Below are positions 7,652 through 15,900 of a stretch of 31,424 bases of DNA, piece by piece. This DNA comes from JANPLN01 sp041736155 (GTDB taxonomy: Bacteria; Bdellovibrionota; Bdellovibrionia; Bdellovibrionales; JAGQZY01), in contig JBGSUL010000076.1 in assembly GCA_041736155.1 (NCBI GenBank), positions 1 through 31,424 on the forward strand, given 5' to 3'. Every line of letters starts with the position of its first letter. Position 1 is the first letter of the stretch. The notes under the pieces were generated by a model. The model was not told the origin of the DNA. It searched no databases and saw nothing but the letters and a program-made list of their open reading frames with translations. The translations under genes and the position numbers were made by a program.

Positions 7652-8286
7652 TGCCAAACCTTTTCAATATATTGTTCTGTGTTTTGAGAAAATTCTTCAT
7701 TAGTGGCACCGTGTACGATGATATGTAAGCGTCCTTCCTTGGAAGGGTTTACGAACTGATGACGGAGACCAATATTTACAAAATAGGCATCACCATTTTT
7801 AAAAGGCACAGTGCAGAATGGCAATGTATCGCTGTCATTCTTCCAGAAATCAAAATGACAACCCAAGGGGTGTTCTATGGCTATATTTAAAGCTCGCAAG
7901 GTTGAGAGATGGGTATCACGATGCGGTTTGATATACCCACCAGGCTCCAACCACATAAACCGAACACGATGAAATTTTTTAAAGGGCAGAGAAAGTAAAA
8001 ATTTTTTTGTTTCAGGACAAATATCAGCAATCTCAGTCCATTGGTTTGGGGCTGTTGTATCAGTAAACTGTTCAAATCCGGGATAGCGTTCTGCAGATTC
8101 CGTCCATTCGGGCCTTAATCCATGGAGAGTTAAGCTGCGCCACCCCACAGAGTAAGAGAGGCGATGTTCCACAGCACGTTTTTTAATATTTAGAAATTCA
8201 GAATAAATTTCTGCAAATGGAACGAAGCACTTAAGTTTGGCCCATGGAATCCATTGTTCTTCAAGATGAGAGATAAAATGGCTCAA
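7648..8286 (-). CDS. Aspartyl/asparaginyl beta-hydroxylase-like 2-oxoglutarate oxygenase
   Basis: 212 residues. PGGYIKPHRDT gives the HxD pair (H122, D124). LRHQFVNPSKEGRLHI gives the distal His (H176) and an Arg (R186) ten residues later for 2-oxoglutarate. This layout is that of the aspartyl/asparaginyl beta-hydroxylase family, soluble bacterial members of which hydroxylate amino-acid residues or small molecules. The start is a TTG at 8286, fixed by AAAGGAG five bases upstream. It is the first gene of a coupled pair with the unknown protein at 6404. This is the second putative oxygenase among radical SAM genes. Confidence 0.78.
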   Translation of the reverse strand: MSHFISHLEEQWIPWAKLKCFVPFAEIYSEFLNIKKRAVEHRLSYSVGWRSLTLHGLRPEWTESAERYPGFEQFTDTTAPNQWTEIADICPETKKFLLSLPFKKFHRVRFMWLEPGGYIKPHRDTHLSTLRALNIAIEHPLGCHFDFWKNDSDTLPFCTVPFKNGDAYFVNIGLRHQFVNPSKEGRLHIIVHGATNEEFSQNTEQYIEKVWQ

Positions 8287-8400
8287 AAGAACTCCTTTCC
8301 CATAATTTATTTTATGGCTAGTCGATTTTATTAATAAATCGATAGACGTCGCTGAAAGTCAAGTTTGCAAGAATAAATAATTCCCAATAGATTAGGTGTT

Positions 8401-8823
8401 ATGCGTATAGCTTTTCAGTATTACCATTGGCTTCTATTCTTCGGCATCTGCCTTTGTGCACAATATATCATTCCGCAGCTGAATGATGGAAAAGATATTT
8501 TATTTATCACAGACTGGAAATTATTTTCACTGCCTGAGTCTGTAGTAGTCTACGATGTATTGTGCTTACCGCAAAAGGGAAACCCTTTTTACATTTATCA
8601 GAAAATGGGTCGAAAAGCAGACGATTTGCGCTTAGATATAGGTTTTGTGGAGATGTATCTTAATGACGAGGAGAAAGAATACCCTCTTTCAAAAGAACAA
8701 CTTAAGGTGCAGATTCAGAAAATGTGTATAGGGGAGTTGGAGCTTGTATCCTTACAAACAAGTTATTTTAAACATTTTGTTTTGCAAGAAGAGTCGAAGA
8801 TCTTAAAAAGGATGCCTTTTTGA
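8401..8823 (+). CDS. Small membrane-anchored protein of unknown function
   Basis: 140 residues. One hydrophobic segment near the N-terminus (WLLFFGICLCAQYIIP) acts as an anchor or signal; the rest is hydrophilic (FYIYQKMGRKADDLRLD, then charged helices). I recognise no family. Its TGA overlaps the TTG start of the next gene (TTGA, 8820-8823), so the two are translationally coupled and probably act together, with this protein as the partner of the polytopic membrane protein. AGG precedes the ATG by 4 bases. Confidence 0.6.
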   Translation: MRIAFQYYHWLLFFGICLCAQYIIPQLNDGKDILFITDWKLFSLPESVVVYDVLCLPQKGNPFYIYQKMGRKADDLRLDIGFVEMYLNDEEKEYPLSKEQLKVQIQKMCIGELELVSLQTSYFKHFVLQEESKILKRMPF

Positions 8824-9602
8824 AAAAAGACATACTTCTTTTGCATGACTTATTGCTTCTGTATATTGTTGTGAACCTTGGACACTTCTTTATGGAACCT
8901 GTTGTCGGGGTTCCAACATATGTATCGATCGCACGAATTTTTAACTTAATACAAGTAGATTATAGAATTCTTTACCCATCGTTCTTTTTAATTACGTTTT
9001 CTGTTGTGTTACTTGGTATTTTACATCCCACGCCGTGGCTACGTTTTTTGACTGCTTTTTGTTTCTTTATCTTGATTTTTCTAAGATACAGTTTCGGCGG
9101 AATCAGTCAGGTGTCACATATTTGGATTTGGAGCAGCTTTCTTTTTACTTTGCTTGAATTTTTTCAGCTTATTAAGTTTAGAGTTGTGATGAATTGTTTA
9201 TATGCAGTCTTTTTTTCATCGTATTTTAATGCAGGTATTTGGAAAGTGCGTACCCTCTTAAGCCTTAAGGAAATAAATTGGGAGTCACTAAAAAATTCCA
9301 GTCTTGAAGTTATCGGGACGTCTGTGCAACAGGGAATTGAGATGGAGAAACCACTTTTAAAATTGCTTTTATTGAACTATCAAATATTTCCGTATCTCTT
9401 CTTAGTGTTAATTATATTTCAGGTATTGACAATTTTACCGGTAGCTTATCCGATTTTAAGGCGCTCTTTTGTTGTTGCCGCATTGCTTTTTCATGTGAGT
9501 AGCGGGTCTCTTTTGGGTCACTGGTATACAGACACAATTCTTATGTGTTTATTTTTGCTTTTCGTAAACAGCCTTGAGGATCGGTTGCAGATTGAAGAGT
9601 GA
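8820..9602 (+). CDS. Polytopic membrane protein, HTTM-like
   Basis: 260 residues with about six hydrophobic segments. The run SFGGISQVSHIWIW, the YFNAGIWK motif and the late segment with LLFHVSSGSL recall HTTM-type (vitamin K-dependent gamma-carboxylase-like) membrane domains, but no catalytic lysine set can be confirmed, so the family is tentative. The start is TTG at 8820, overlapping the stop of the 140-residue partner. The 3' 54 bases overlap the end of the opposing GT-C-like gene. Confidence 0.5.
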   Translation: MKKDILLLHDLLLLYIVVNLGHFFMEPVVGVPTYVSIARIFNLIQVDYRILYPSFFLITFSVVLLGILHPTPWLRFLTAFCFFILIFLRYSFGGISQVSHIWIWSSFLFTLLEFFQLIKFRVVMNCLYAVFFSSYFNAGIWKVRTLLSLKEINWESLKNSSLEVIGTSVQQGIEMEKPLLKLLLLNYQIFPYLFLVLIIFQVLTILPVAYPILRRSFVVAALLFHVSSGSLLGHWYTDTILMCLFLLFVNSLEDRLQIEE

Positions 9603-11009
9603 TTCTGGACTGATTCGGATTCTACTAAAATCTACATTTTCCAAGCGCATGTCGCTATGCATGTAATAAGTGCGTCCCCAATAAGGTTTTTTTGAAAAAA
9701 AATGGACGACGTTAAGTAACTCATTACAAGGAAGGTTTTTTTCACCAATACTTGCTGCAAAAATAATAAAGTTAGGGGTCCATTTATTACTGAGCAAAAT
9801 ACTTAAATGATGAGTATAAATAGGATTGTTACCCCTTTCTTCATAAAATAGAGTATCTTCCTCGTTCAAAAAAACACAATTCTTTTGCGGTACAGTCAAT
9901 TTTTCCTTTATGAGAGACCATTCGCTAAAAATCGTAAACTCGTGTCGAATCAAAATAACCAACAGAATGAACAAGACTGGTGATAGGAAGCGCTGTGTGA
10001 TAGGGAGAAGCTTTAAACTCAGATTACGAAAGTTGTGGATGGTGAAAATGATCGTAGATACAAGTGAAAGAAAGATAGCTGAAGATTTCACATGTGAATA
10101 AATCCACAGTCCACCAATCGTGGGGTTGTTTGTAATTTGTATGGCTAAAACAAAGATACTGCCGGTGATAAACCAAGACAATCCATTAAGATATTTCGCA
10201 AAAAACATTTTGCGTTGGTTATTCAAAAATAAAAGAGAAAGCACAACAATCATAATGACGGCAGCATTGAGCAGTGGAAAGTGCAAATCGAAGAGAACTA
10301 AGTCAAAAGCTTTTCGGGATATTACTTTGATATCTGAATAATAATAAAGAAAGAAGGTGCAGCAAACAATAGCCAGTAGACTTAAAAAAGTAAAAAAGTA
10401 TGAGTAGCGAAACTTATGAGCGGAGTTTTGGAAAAAAGCAACAAAAGGCAGGGTTAAAAGAAGGGGAAAACAAGATTCATGTGTAAAAAGTATCGCCACA
10501 AGAAGGAGGGTCATCAGCAGCAATTGAAGGATAGGACGCTTTAAGGGATAGAGCAGAAGTGCTAAGAGCGGCCAAAAAAAACTGAGAACAAGGTTACTTC
10601 CTCCTGTAACTCGAGAAAGAGTCATAGTTTGGGTTAATATGTAGAGCAATAGGAAGGGGTTCGTAAAAAAAGAGAGCTGTTTTTTTGTGAATAGATAGGT
10701 AGTAAAAAAGCCAGTCAAAATGAAAAAAAAATATGAGAATTGCAAAACATATAAATAAAAATAAGGAGGAAGACTTTGCCCAAAACTACGCAATAAAAGA
10801 AAAAATGGTAGAGATATGATGCTTTCGAAATACCTTGAGGGGCGCACACGCACTAACTCAAAATTATTTATTGCATCGAAAAAATGTTTTGCGTGGTCAC
10901 TAAAGAGTCCTCTTAATTGAAGAAATGCCAACAGCAAGCAGAAAAGCCAAATGGTAAGAAGAGACAAAAAAGCCCATTTATAGATTTTGGAGGTTGGCGA
11001 AGGGAGCAT
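9549..11009 (-). CDS. Large polytopic membrane protein, GT-C glycosyltransferase or polymerase-like
   Basis: 486 residues with ten or more hydrophobic segments and a C-terminal soluble part of about 120 residues. The first loop after membrane segment 1 holds FSDHAKHFFDA, an acidic/His loop in the position where GT-C enzymes keep their catalytic Asp. The overall layout (acidic first loop, many helices, soluble tail) fits lipid-linked sugar glycosyltransferases or O-antigen polymerase-like proteins, but I recognise no specific family. It is single on the minus strand and ends by overlapping the opposing membrane gene by 54 bases. Confidence 0.6.
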   Translation of the reverse strand: MLPSPTSKIYKWAFLSLLTIWLFCLLLAFLQLRGLFSDHAKHFFDAINNFELVRVRPSRYFESIISLPFFLLLRSFGQSLPPYFYLYVLQFSYFFFILTGFFTTYLFTKKQLSFFTNPFLLLYILTQTMTLSRVTGGSNLVLSFFWPLLALLLYPLKRPILQLLLMTLLLVAILFTHESCFPLLLTLPFVAFFQNSAHKFRYSYFFTFLSLLAIVCCTFFLYYYSDIKVISRKAFDLVLFDLHFPLLNAAVIMIVVLSLLFLNNQRKMFFAKYLNGLSWFITGSIFVLAIQITNNPTIGGLWIYSHVKSSAIFLSLVSTIIFTIHNFRNLSLKLLPITQRFLSPVLFILLVILIRHEFTIFSEWSLIKEKLTVPQKNCVFLNEEDTLFYEERGNNPIYTHHLSILLSNKWTPNFIIFAASIGEKNLPCNELLNVVHFFSKKPYWGRTYYMHSDMRLENVDFSRIRISPESLFNLQPILKAVYEKQK

Positions 11010-11109
11010 ATACAGAATTATTCCATAGCCAGAATGAATAAATCAAACAAACTCGGCGCGTCTATTTTGGCAAGTTTGAATTTGTGCCACGATTCGTGTA
11101 TCAAGCGGC

Positions 11110-12255
11110 ATGTCTGGTTATTGGTCTACCTATGATTTTACCAAAATTCCTTTTGAAGAGATTGAATCTCTCGGTCAGAGGACCTTGTTGCATCGCGATC
11201 TTTTCTGTGTGAGTTGGTTACTTGGACGCTTTTGTAATTACCGTTGCTCTTACTGTTGGCCTTATGCACGATCTGACCAAAAGGACCACCGTTCCACAGA
11301 GTTGGTTTTGTCCACACTGCAAGAAATTAAACGTCAAGCTCGTGAGCGAGATTTCAATTCATTCCACTTTTCCTTCAGCGGTGGCGAGCCGACTCTTCAT
11401 CCTGGGTACCTAGAAGTCTTAAAAACCTATGCGAATGATCAAGCGAATTGCAACTACCAATCAGTTCATATGACAAGTAATGTTAGTGCGGGTTTAGGAT
11501 GGTTCAAGAAATATGCGGAAGCAACAAGAGATCTCAACCGAGTGAGTATTACAGCGAGTTACCACAAAGAGTTTACAACAAAAGAACCATTTGCTGAAAA
11601 ACTTATTTTTCTACAAGAACAAGATATTCAGGTCACCATTAATATGGTGATGGTTCCTGAGCGTTTTGAGATTCTTTGGAAAGAGGCTATTTATTTTCAT
11701 GAGCAAGGTATTAATGTCACATTAAAACCGCAGAGTAATACTTCCGCGACAGCGGTGGTGAGTGGGTATACGGAAGATATGTTGCTCCTATTACGTAAGG
11801 GTATGCCCCAGAGAGATTACACAAAACAGCGTCTGGCGCAAAAATATAAAAAATCGTCCCGGCCTAATCCAAATTATGCTCCTCTGCCAGAAGAGCATTC
11901 CTCAGGAGAAGGAATTCCACAGATAATGCAGGTCGAGTTCCAAGATAAAAATGGGAAAAAGTGGTACATGGACCAGGCCGAGAGATTTAATGCCTTTAAT
12001 TTTAATCAGTTCAAAGGTTGGGAGTGCAGTGCAGGTTATCGCAGTATTATTATTCGCGAACCTGACGGAGCTATTAAGAGAAGTTACAGTTGTATTGATG
12101 AGCCACTGGGGTATCTCGATAAAGGATTTCAACTGTTCTCAAAAGCAAAACCGTGCATTACGCAAAGTTGTGTAAGCAGTGCGGATAGTAAAATCCCTAA
12201 ACGTAAGGCGGGAACAGTTTGGCCATTGTGGCCCGGAGATAATGGGCGTGTATAA
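11110..12255 (+). CDS. Radical SAM protein with possible C-terminal SPASM-like Cys region
   Basis: 381 residues. The core motif CNYRCSYC (C42, C46, C49) is followed by SGGEP (90-94), and TSNVSAG near 122 is a typical strand. The C-terminal third carries several Cys (WECSAG, YSCID, CITQSC), consistent with an auxiliary Fe-S cluster of SPASM/twitch type. It lacks the N-terminal Cys module of the four paralogues, so it is a different subfamily. The substrate is unknown. The next radical SAM gene begins inside its last 14 bases, so the two are coupled and probably act in sequence on one substrate. The ribosome site is weak. Confidence 0.82.
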   Translation: MSGYWSTYDFTKIPFEEIESLGQRTLLHRDLFCVSWLLGRFCNYRCSYCWPYARSDQKDHRSTELVLSTLQEIKRQARERDFNSFHFSFSGGEPTLHPGYLEVLKTYANDQANCNYQSVHMTSNVSAGLGWFKKYAEATRDLNRVSITASYHKEFTTKEPFAEKLIFLQEQDIQVTINMVMVPERFEILWKEAIYFHEQGINVTLKPQSNTSATAVVSGYTEDMLLLLRKGMPQRDYTKQRLAQKYKKSSRPNPNYAPLPEEHSSGEGIPQIMQVEFQDKNGKKWYMDQAERFNAFNFNQFKGWECSAGYRSIIIREPDGAIKRSYSCIDEPLGYLDKGFQLFSKAKPCITQSCVSSADSKIPKRKAGTVWPLWPGDNGRV

Positions 12256-13321
12256 GGCTGAGCAAATTCGAACGGTCCATCTTGAAATCACAAGTCGCTG
12301 TAATGCGTCTTGCCCTATGTGCTTGCGTAATATCTGCGGTGGCAAAGTGAATCCGCAATTACCATTAACGGAACTTAAGCTTGAGGACATAAAGTCCATT
12401 TTTCCGCCTATCTTTGTTAAACAATTGGAACGTATCTACTATTGCGGCAACTATGGAGATCCTGTCGTAGCGCAAGATACATTGGCCTCTCTTCGATATT
12501 TTAAAGAGCAAAAACCTTCATTGGGTCTTTCTCTTTTTTCTAATGCCTCTGCAAGAACCACTGATTGGTGGCAAGAAATTGCTAAATTAACTTCAGATGT
12601 GCATTTCGCCATCGATGGGTTATCAGACACCAATGTAATTTATCGGCGCGGAACGCATTTTGACATCATTATGAGAAATGCTGAAGCATTTATCAAAGCA
12701 GGCGGTAGAGCCATATGGGATTTTATAGTTTTCCGTCACAACGAGCATCAAGTCGAGGAGGCAAGAGAATTAGCCAAGACGATGGGGTTTCATAAATTTA
12801 ATATTAAAAAAACAGGTCGTTTTTTTAGTAATACGAAATCTGAAGTTAAGCCGCGACAAGAAGTTTTAGGGCCAGATGGAGATCTAGAATATTACTTAGA
12901 AATACCCTTAGATCATCGATATCGAAATGGATCTCTTGAGAAAGAGGAGCTACTGATTGCGAAATATGGCCATTTGGATAGTTATCTTGATAAGACAAAA
13001 ATAGATTGTAAAGTGAGTGCCGAAAAAAGTGTGTATGTTTCTTCCGAGGGGTTAGTCTTCCCATGTTGTTGGACTGCAAACCAACTATATCCTTGGTATC
13101 AGCAGCCAGGATCATCGCGAATATGGAAGCTTATAGAAGAGATGGGCGGAAAGGATGCAATCAGCGCTCATCACCATCCCTTAACAGACTTAATTAATGG
13201 AGATTTTTTTAAAAAAATAGTGCAAAGCTGGGATCTGCCTTCCACCAGTCTGGGAAAACTAAAACCTTGTGCGAAAACCTGCGGTAAAGAGTTTGATCCT
13301 TTTACGGATCAATTTCGCTGA
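12242..13321 (+). CDS. Radical SAM/SPASM domain protein
   Basis: 359 residues. CNASCPMC (C20, C24, C27) binds the radical SAM cluster; the GGE-like motif is CGNYGDP (68-74). The C-terminal SPASM-type region has DCKVS, a VFPCCWT pair and CAKTCG, which supports at least one extra 4Fe-4S cluster. SPASM enzymes are known to modify peptides, sugars or cofactors; with glycan genes around, a sugar or its carrier is as likely as a peptide. ATG at 12242 follows GGAG closely, and GTG at 12248 has better spacing (9 bases), so the exact start is uncertain by two codons. It overlaps the upstream radical SAM gene and, by 13 bases, the opposing flippase-like gene. Confidence 0.83.
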   Translation: MGVYKAEQIRTVHLEITSRCNASCPMCLRNICGGKVNPQLPLTELKLEDIKSIFPPIFVKQLERIYYCGNYGDPVVAQDTLASLRYFKEQKPSLGLSLFSNASARTTDWWQEIAKLTSDVHFAIDGLSDTNVIYRRGTHFDIIMRNAEAFIKAGGRAIWDFIVFRHNEHQVEEARELAKTMGFHKFNIKKTGRFFSNTKSEVKPRQEVLGPDGDLEYYLEIPLDHRYRNGSLEKEELLIAKYGHLDSYLDKTKIDCKVSAEKSVYVSSEGLVFPCCWTANQLYPWYQQPGSSRIWKLIEEMGGKDAISAHHHPLTDLINGDFFKKIVQSWDLPSTSLGKLKPCAKTCGKEFDPFTDQFR

Positions 13322-14154
13322 TTAGATACGAGTCGCCAAAATATCAATCCTGACAATTTAAAAATAATTTTACCAATTAAAAAGATATTAATGGCTAGTA
13401 TTCCTGAGGCATTCCAGTATTTTTCGGCAGCAAAGTGAAGAATGCCAAAACCTTCAAAAGAAATAGGCAAGGCTTCGGCCAAGATCAGTCCAATAATTTG
13501 CAATAACTTTTGCAGAGAAATCATCTGATTTGTGAGTGAAGAGAGTAAAAATGAAAAAGTGATCAAGCGGACGATATGGGGAATCACTGCTAAAAGAAAA
13601 AGGGTTAGGTAGCGGAAATGGATGCAAAGAAATACGGATAAGAGGCTAAGAGCAAAAATAAAAGGTATTAGGTTCAAATAGACCAAAGCTAAGAGAAACA
13701 TAATAAAAACAATGGCAAAGAGACTTACAAGTCTGTCTTTAATAATGAGATGTAATATTTTTTGTTCTGCATGTTGGTGGATATTTGCAAAGTGATGCCA
13801 ACGAACAAGATCTGTTCCAATGTTGGCAACAGAAAATAGACCCAGTCCTTGCGAAAGATGGTGAATCTTGTAGACCTGTACAAAAGAAACTGGGGGGAGA
13901 TTGTTTCTTGCGAAGAGAAGTTGCCAGCGCAAAACAGCAAAGAAAGTAAATAGTAGATGGGCAATAAACACAATGAAAATTAAAAATGGATATTCCCAAC
14001 TAATTACAAATTGAGTCCAAGTGAAGATTCCATTTTTTACTAACCATAAAAGTAATGAGAGACTTAAGAAAATAGCAATAAATTTCGGGCGAGGTAATTT
14101 TGGCATTAGAAAAGAGGGGAGACCCCAGGGAAAGTTTCGGTTGCTTTGCATCAA
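13309..14154 (-). CDS. Flippase-like membrane protein (lysylphosphatidylglycerol-synthase TM / UPF0104 type)
   Basis: 281 residues, almost wholly hydrophobic, with about seven to eight membrane segments. The pattern AVLRWQLLFARN, then IGTDLVRW, IKDRLVSLFA and ALPISFEGFGILHFA is that of the flippase-like domain found in UPF0104/LPG-synthase membrane regions, which often sits in polysaccharide clusters and is thought to move lipid-linked sugars or lipids. It has no C-terminal synthetase domain. The start could also be the ATG at 14106. It is divergent from the neuA-like operon at 14224. Confidence 0.65.
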   Translation of the reverse strand: MMQSNRNFPWGLPSFLMPKLPRPKFIAIFLSLSLLLWLVKNGIFTWTQFVISWEYPFLIFIVFIAHLLFTFFAVLRWQLLFARNNLPPVSFVQVYKIHHLSQGLGLFSVANIGTDLVRWHHFANIHQHAEQKILHLIIKDRLVSLFAIVFIMFLLALVYLNLIPFIFALSLLSVFLCIHFRYLTLFLLAVIPHIVRLITFSFLLSSLTNQMISLQKLLQIIGLILAEALPISFEGFGILHFAAEKYWNASGILAINIFLIGKIIFKLSGLIFWRLVSNQRN

Positions 14155-14223
14155 TCACGATTTTACGTCTTTGTTATTGGGAAACAAATCATTATCTTAG
14201 GAGATATTATTTAAAGGAGGTTC

Positions 14224-14949
14224 ATGGCGATAGAAATTCTCTCTATTATTCCCGCTAGATCTGGTTCTAAAGGGTTTGCGCATAAAAATATCTATAAAAT
14301 TAAAGATAAGCATCTCTTGGGCTATTCAGTCGAATCGAGTTTACTTTGTTCCTTTATACAGCGCACCATTGTTAGTACAGATTCTGAAGAGTATGCAGAC
14401 ATAGCGAAGAGCTATGGTGCTGAGGTTCCGTTCCTTCGACCTAAAGATATTTCTCGAGATACGAGTTTGGATCTTGAATTTTTGCGGCATGCGTTAGAAT
14501 TTTTGAATCAAAAAGAAGCCTATAAACCAGATTATGTTGCGCTTATGCGCCCGACTACACCTGTTCGACCAGCTCATTTGGTGAACCAAATTTTTGAAGA
14601 TTTTTTTCAACAAAATCAAATGCAAGCGTTTACGAGTTTTATCACTATTGTGAAAAGTCCCGTGAGTCCTTATAAAATATGGGAGAAGCGAGGAGCGTTA
14701 CTTAAGGCATTTATCCAAGATGAACGATTTTTAGAATCGCATTCCAGTCCGCGCCAAGTTTTGCCCGCAACGTGGATTAACGCTGGCGTTGTTGATATCA
14801 TCTCTACGGAGACAATAATGAAGGGCTCGACTCTTGGTGATCGCGTGGGATATTTTGAGGTGCCAGCACATCTACACAATGATATTGATTCCGAGGATGA
14901 TTTGCACCAGGTTATGAAGTTATTGGAATTAAATGAAAGAGAGCTATGA
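14224..14949 (+). CDS. neuA: Acylneuraminate cytidylyltransferase-like (CMP-sugar synthetase)
   Basis: 241 residues with the N-terminal nucleotide-binding motif ARSGSKG (11-17), then STDSEEYADIA, LMRPTTPVR near 99 and a late NDIDSEDDL, all standard for CMP-N-acylneuraminate synthetases. The enzyme would join CTP to a nine-carbon acid sugar (sialic, legionaminic or pseudaminic type) or a relative in the cytoplasm. A strong AAAGGAGG stands 3-4 bases before the ATG. It starts a four-gene operon; its stop overlaps the next start (ATGA at 14946). The family is certain, the exact sugar is not; neuA is used as a family name. Confidence 0.88.
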   Translation: MAIEILSIIPARSGSKGFAHKNIYKIKDKHLLGYSVESSLLCSFIQRTIVSTDSEEYADIAKSYGAEVPFLRPKDISRDTSLDLEFLRHALEFLNQKEAYKPDYVALMRPTTPVRPAHLVNQIFEDFFQQNQMQAFTSFITIVKSPVSPYKIWEKRGALLKAFIQDERFLESHSSPRQVLPATWINAGVVDIISTETIMKGSTLGDRVGYFEVPAHLHNDIDSEDDLHQVMKLLELNEREL

Positions 14950-15848
14950 AGATAGTCGCAGAAGTCGCGTGTAACCATATGGGGCGAGTTGATTTGGCCT
15001 ACCAAATGATTGATCAGTTGGTTGGGGTAGTGGATTACGTAAAATTTCAAAAGAGGAACAGTAAACTTCTATTAGATGAGTTGTCCTATATGGCCCCACA
15101 TCCCCATGCTGAAAATTCTTTTGGGGCGAATTACGGAGAGCACAGGGATTTCCTCGAATTTAATCTTTCTACTCACAGAGACCTAAACAAATATTGTGAG
15201 GCGAGAGGAATTGGTTATTCTTGTTCCGTTTGGGATTCATCGTCTGCGCGTGAGATTATAAGTTTAGAACCCTCGTACATTAAAGTGCCCTCAGCATGTA
15301 ATTTGGATTTTGAGCTTATAGACATCTTAGCTCGTGAATATACTGGAGAGATCCATATTTCTTTGGGAATGCTTTCGCACTTTGAAATTGATTTCATTTT
15401 TAAATTTCTTAAAAATCGTGGTGTGCAAAAACGAGCTGTTTTTTATTCTTGCACTACAGGTTATCCAGTGGCCATTAAAGATTTAAGTTTGCAGGAAATA
15501 GTTTATTTGCAGGCTACTTATGGGAATGACATCAACGCCATAGGATTTTCTGGTCATCACCAAGAACTTTATCCGGATGTTGCGGCCACAGCTATGGGGG
15601 CGACTTGGGTGGAGCGGCATTTTACCTTAGATAAGAGTCTTAAGGGCACGGACCACAGATGTTCTTTGGTGCTTCCAGAGATGATTATTTTGAATGAACA
15701 ATTAAGGCAAATAGAAAAATCAATTCATCTTAAATCAGATACGGAAATCGAGCTTGAAAAGTTGCAAAGAAAAAAATTGGCACCAAAACTACCATTGAGA
15801 CTCAATAAAAATGATATGGGTTCTGAAATATCAGATCAAAAAAGATAA
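14946..15848 (+). CDS. neuB: N-acetylneuraminate synthase-like (NeuB family), no SAF domain
   Basis: 300 residues. EVACNHMG (5-13), YVKFQKR (31-37), a GFSGHH motif and WVERHFTLD match the TIM-barrel NeuB domain, which condenses phosphoenolpyruvate with a hexosamine-type sugar. Typical NeuB proteins have about 340-350 residues and a C-terminal antifreeze-like (SAF) domain that helps close the active site of the dimer. Here that domain is missing and only a charged tail follows residue 260. The usual GYSDHT is GFSGHH. It may make a different acid sugar. It overlaps neuA by 4 bases. Confidence 0.8.
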   Translation: MKIVAEVACNHMGRVDLAYQMIDQLVGVVDYVKFQKRNSKLLLDELSYMAPHPHAENSFGANYGEHRDFLEFNLSTHRDLNKYCEARGIGYSCSVWDSSSAREIISLEPSYIKVPSACNLDFELIDILAREYTGEIHISLGMLSHFEIDFIFKFLKNRGVQKRAVFYSCTTGYPVAIKDLSLQEIVYLQATYGNDINAIGFSGHHQELYPDVAATAMGATWVERHFTLDKSLKGTDHRCSLVLPEMIILNEQLRQIEKSIHLKSDTEIELEKLQRKKLAPKLPLRLNKNDMGSEISDQKR

Positions 15849-15900
15849 AATACCTCAGCGAATAGACTTGGAAGAGTCGTGGGGAAGGCGTTCCCATTTT

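Noticed and set aside
8322..8342. A+T-rich imperfect palindrome in the spacer between 8286 and 8401
   Set aside because: One-base asymmetry and simple composition; could be an operator for divergent genes but equally chance.
14670..15050. 126-codon minus-strand frame across the neuA/neuB junction
   Set aside because: Antisense to two well-supported genes and without a recognisable protein pattern.
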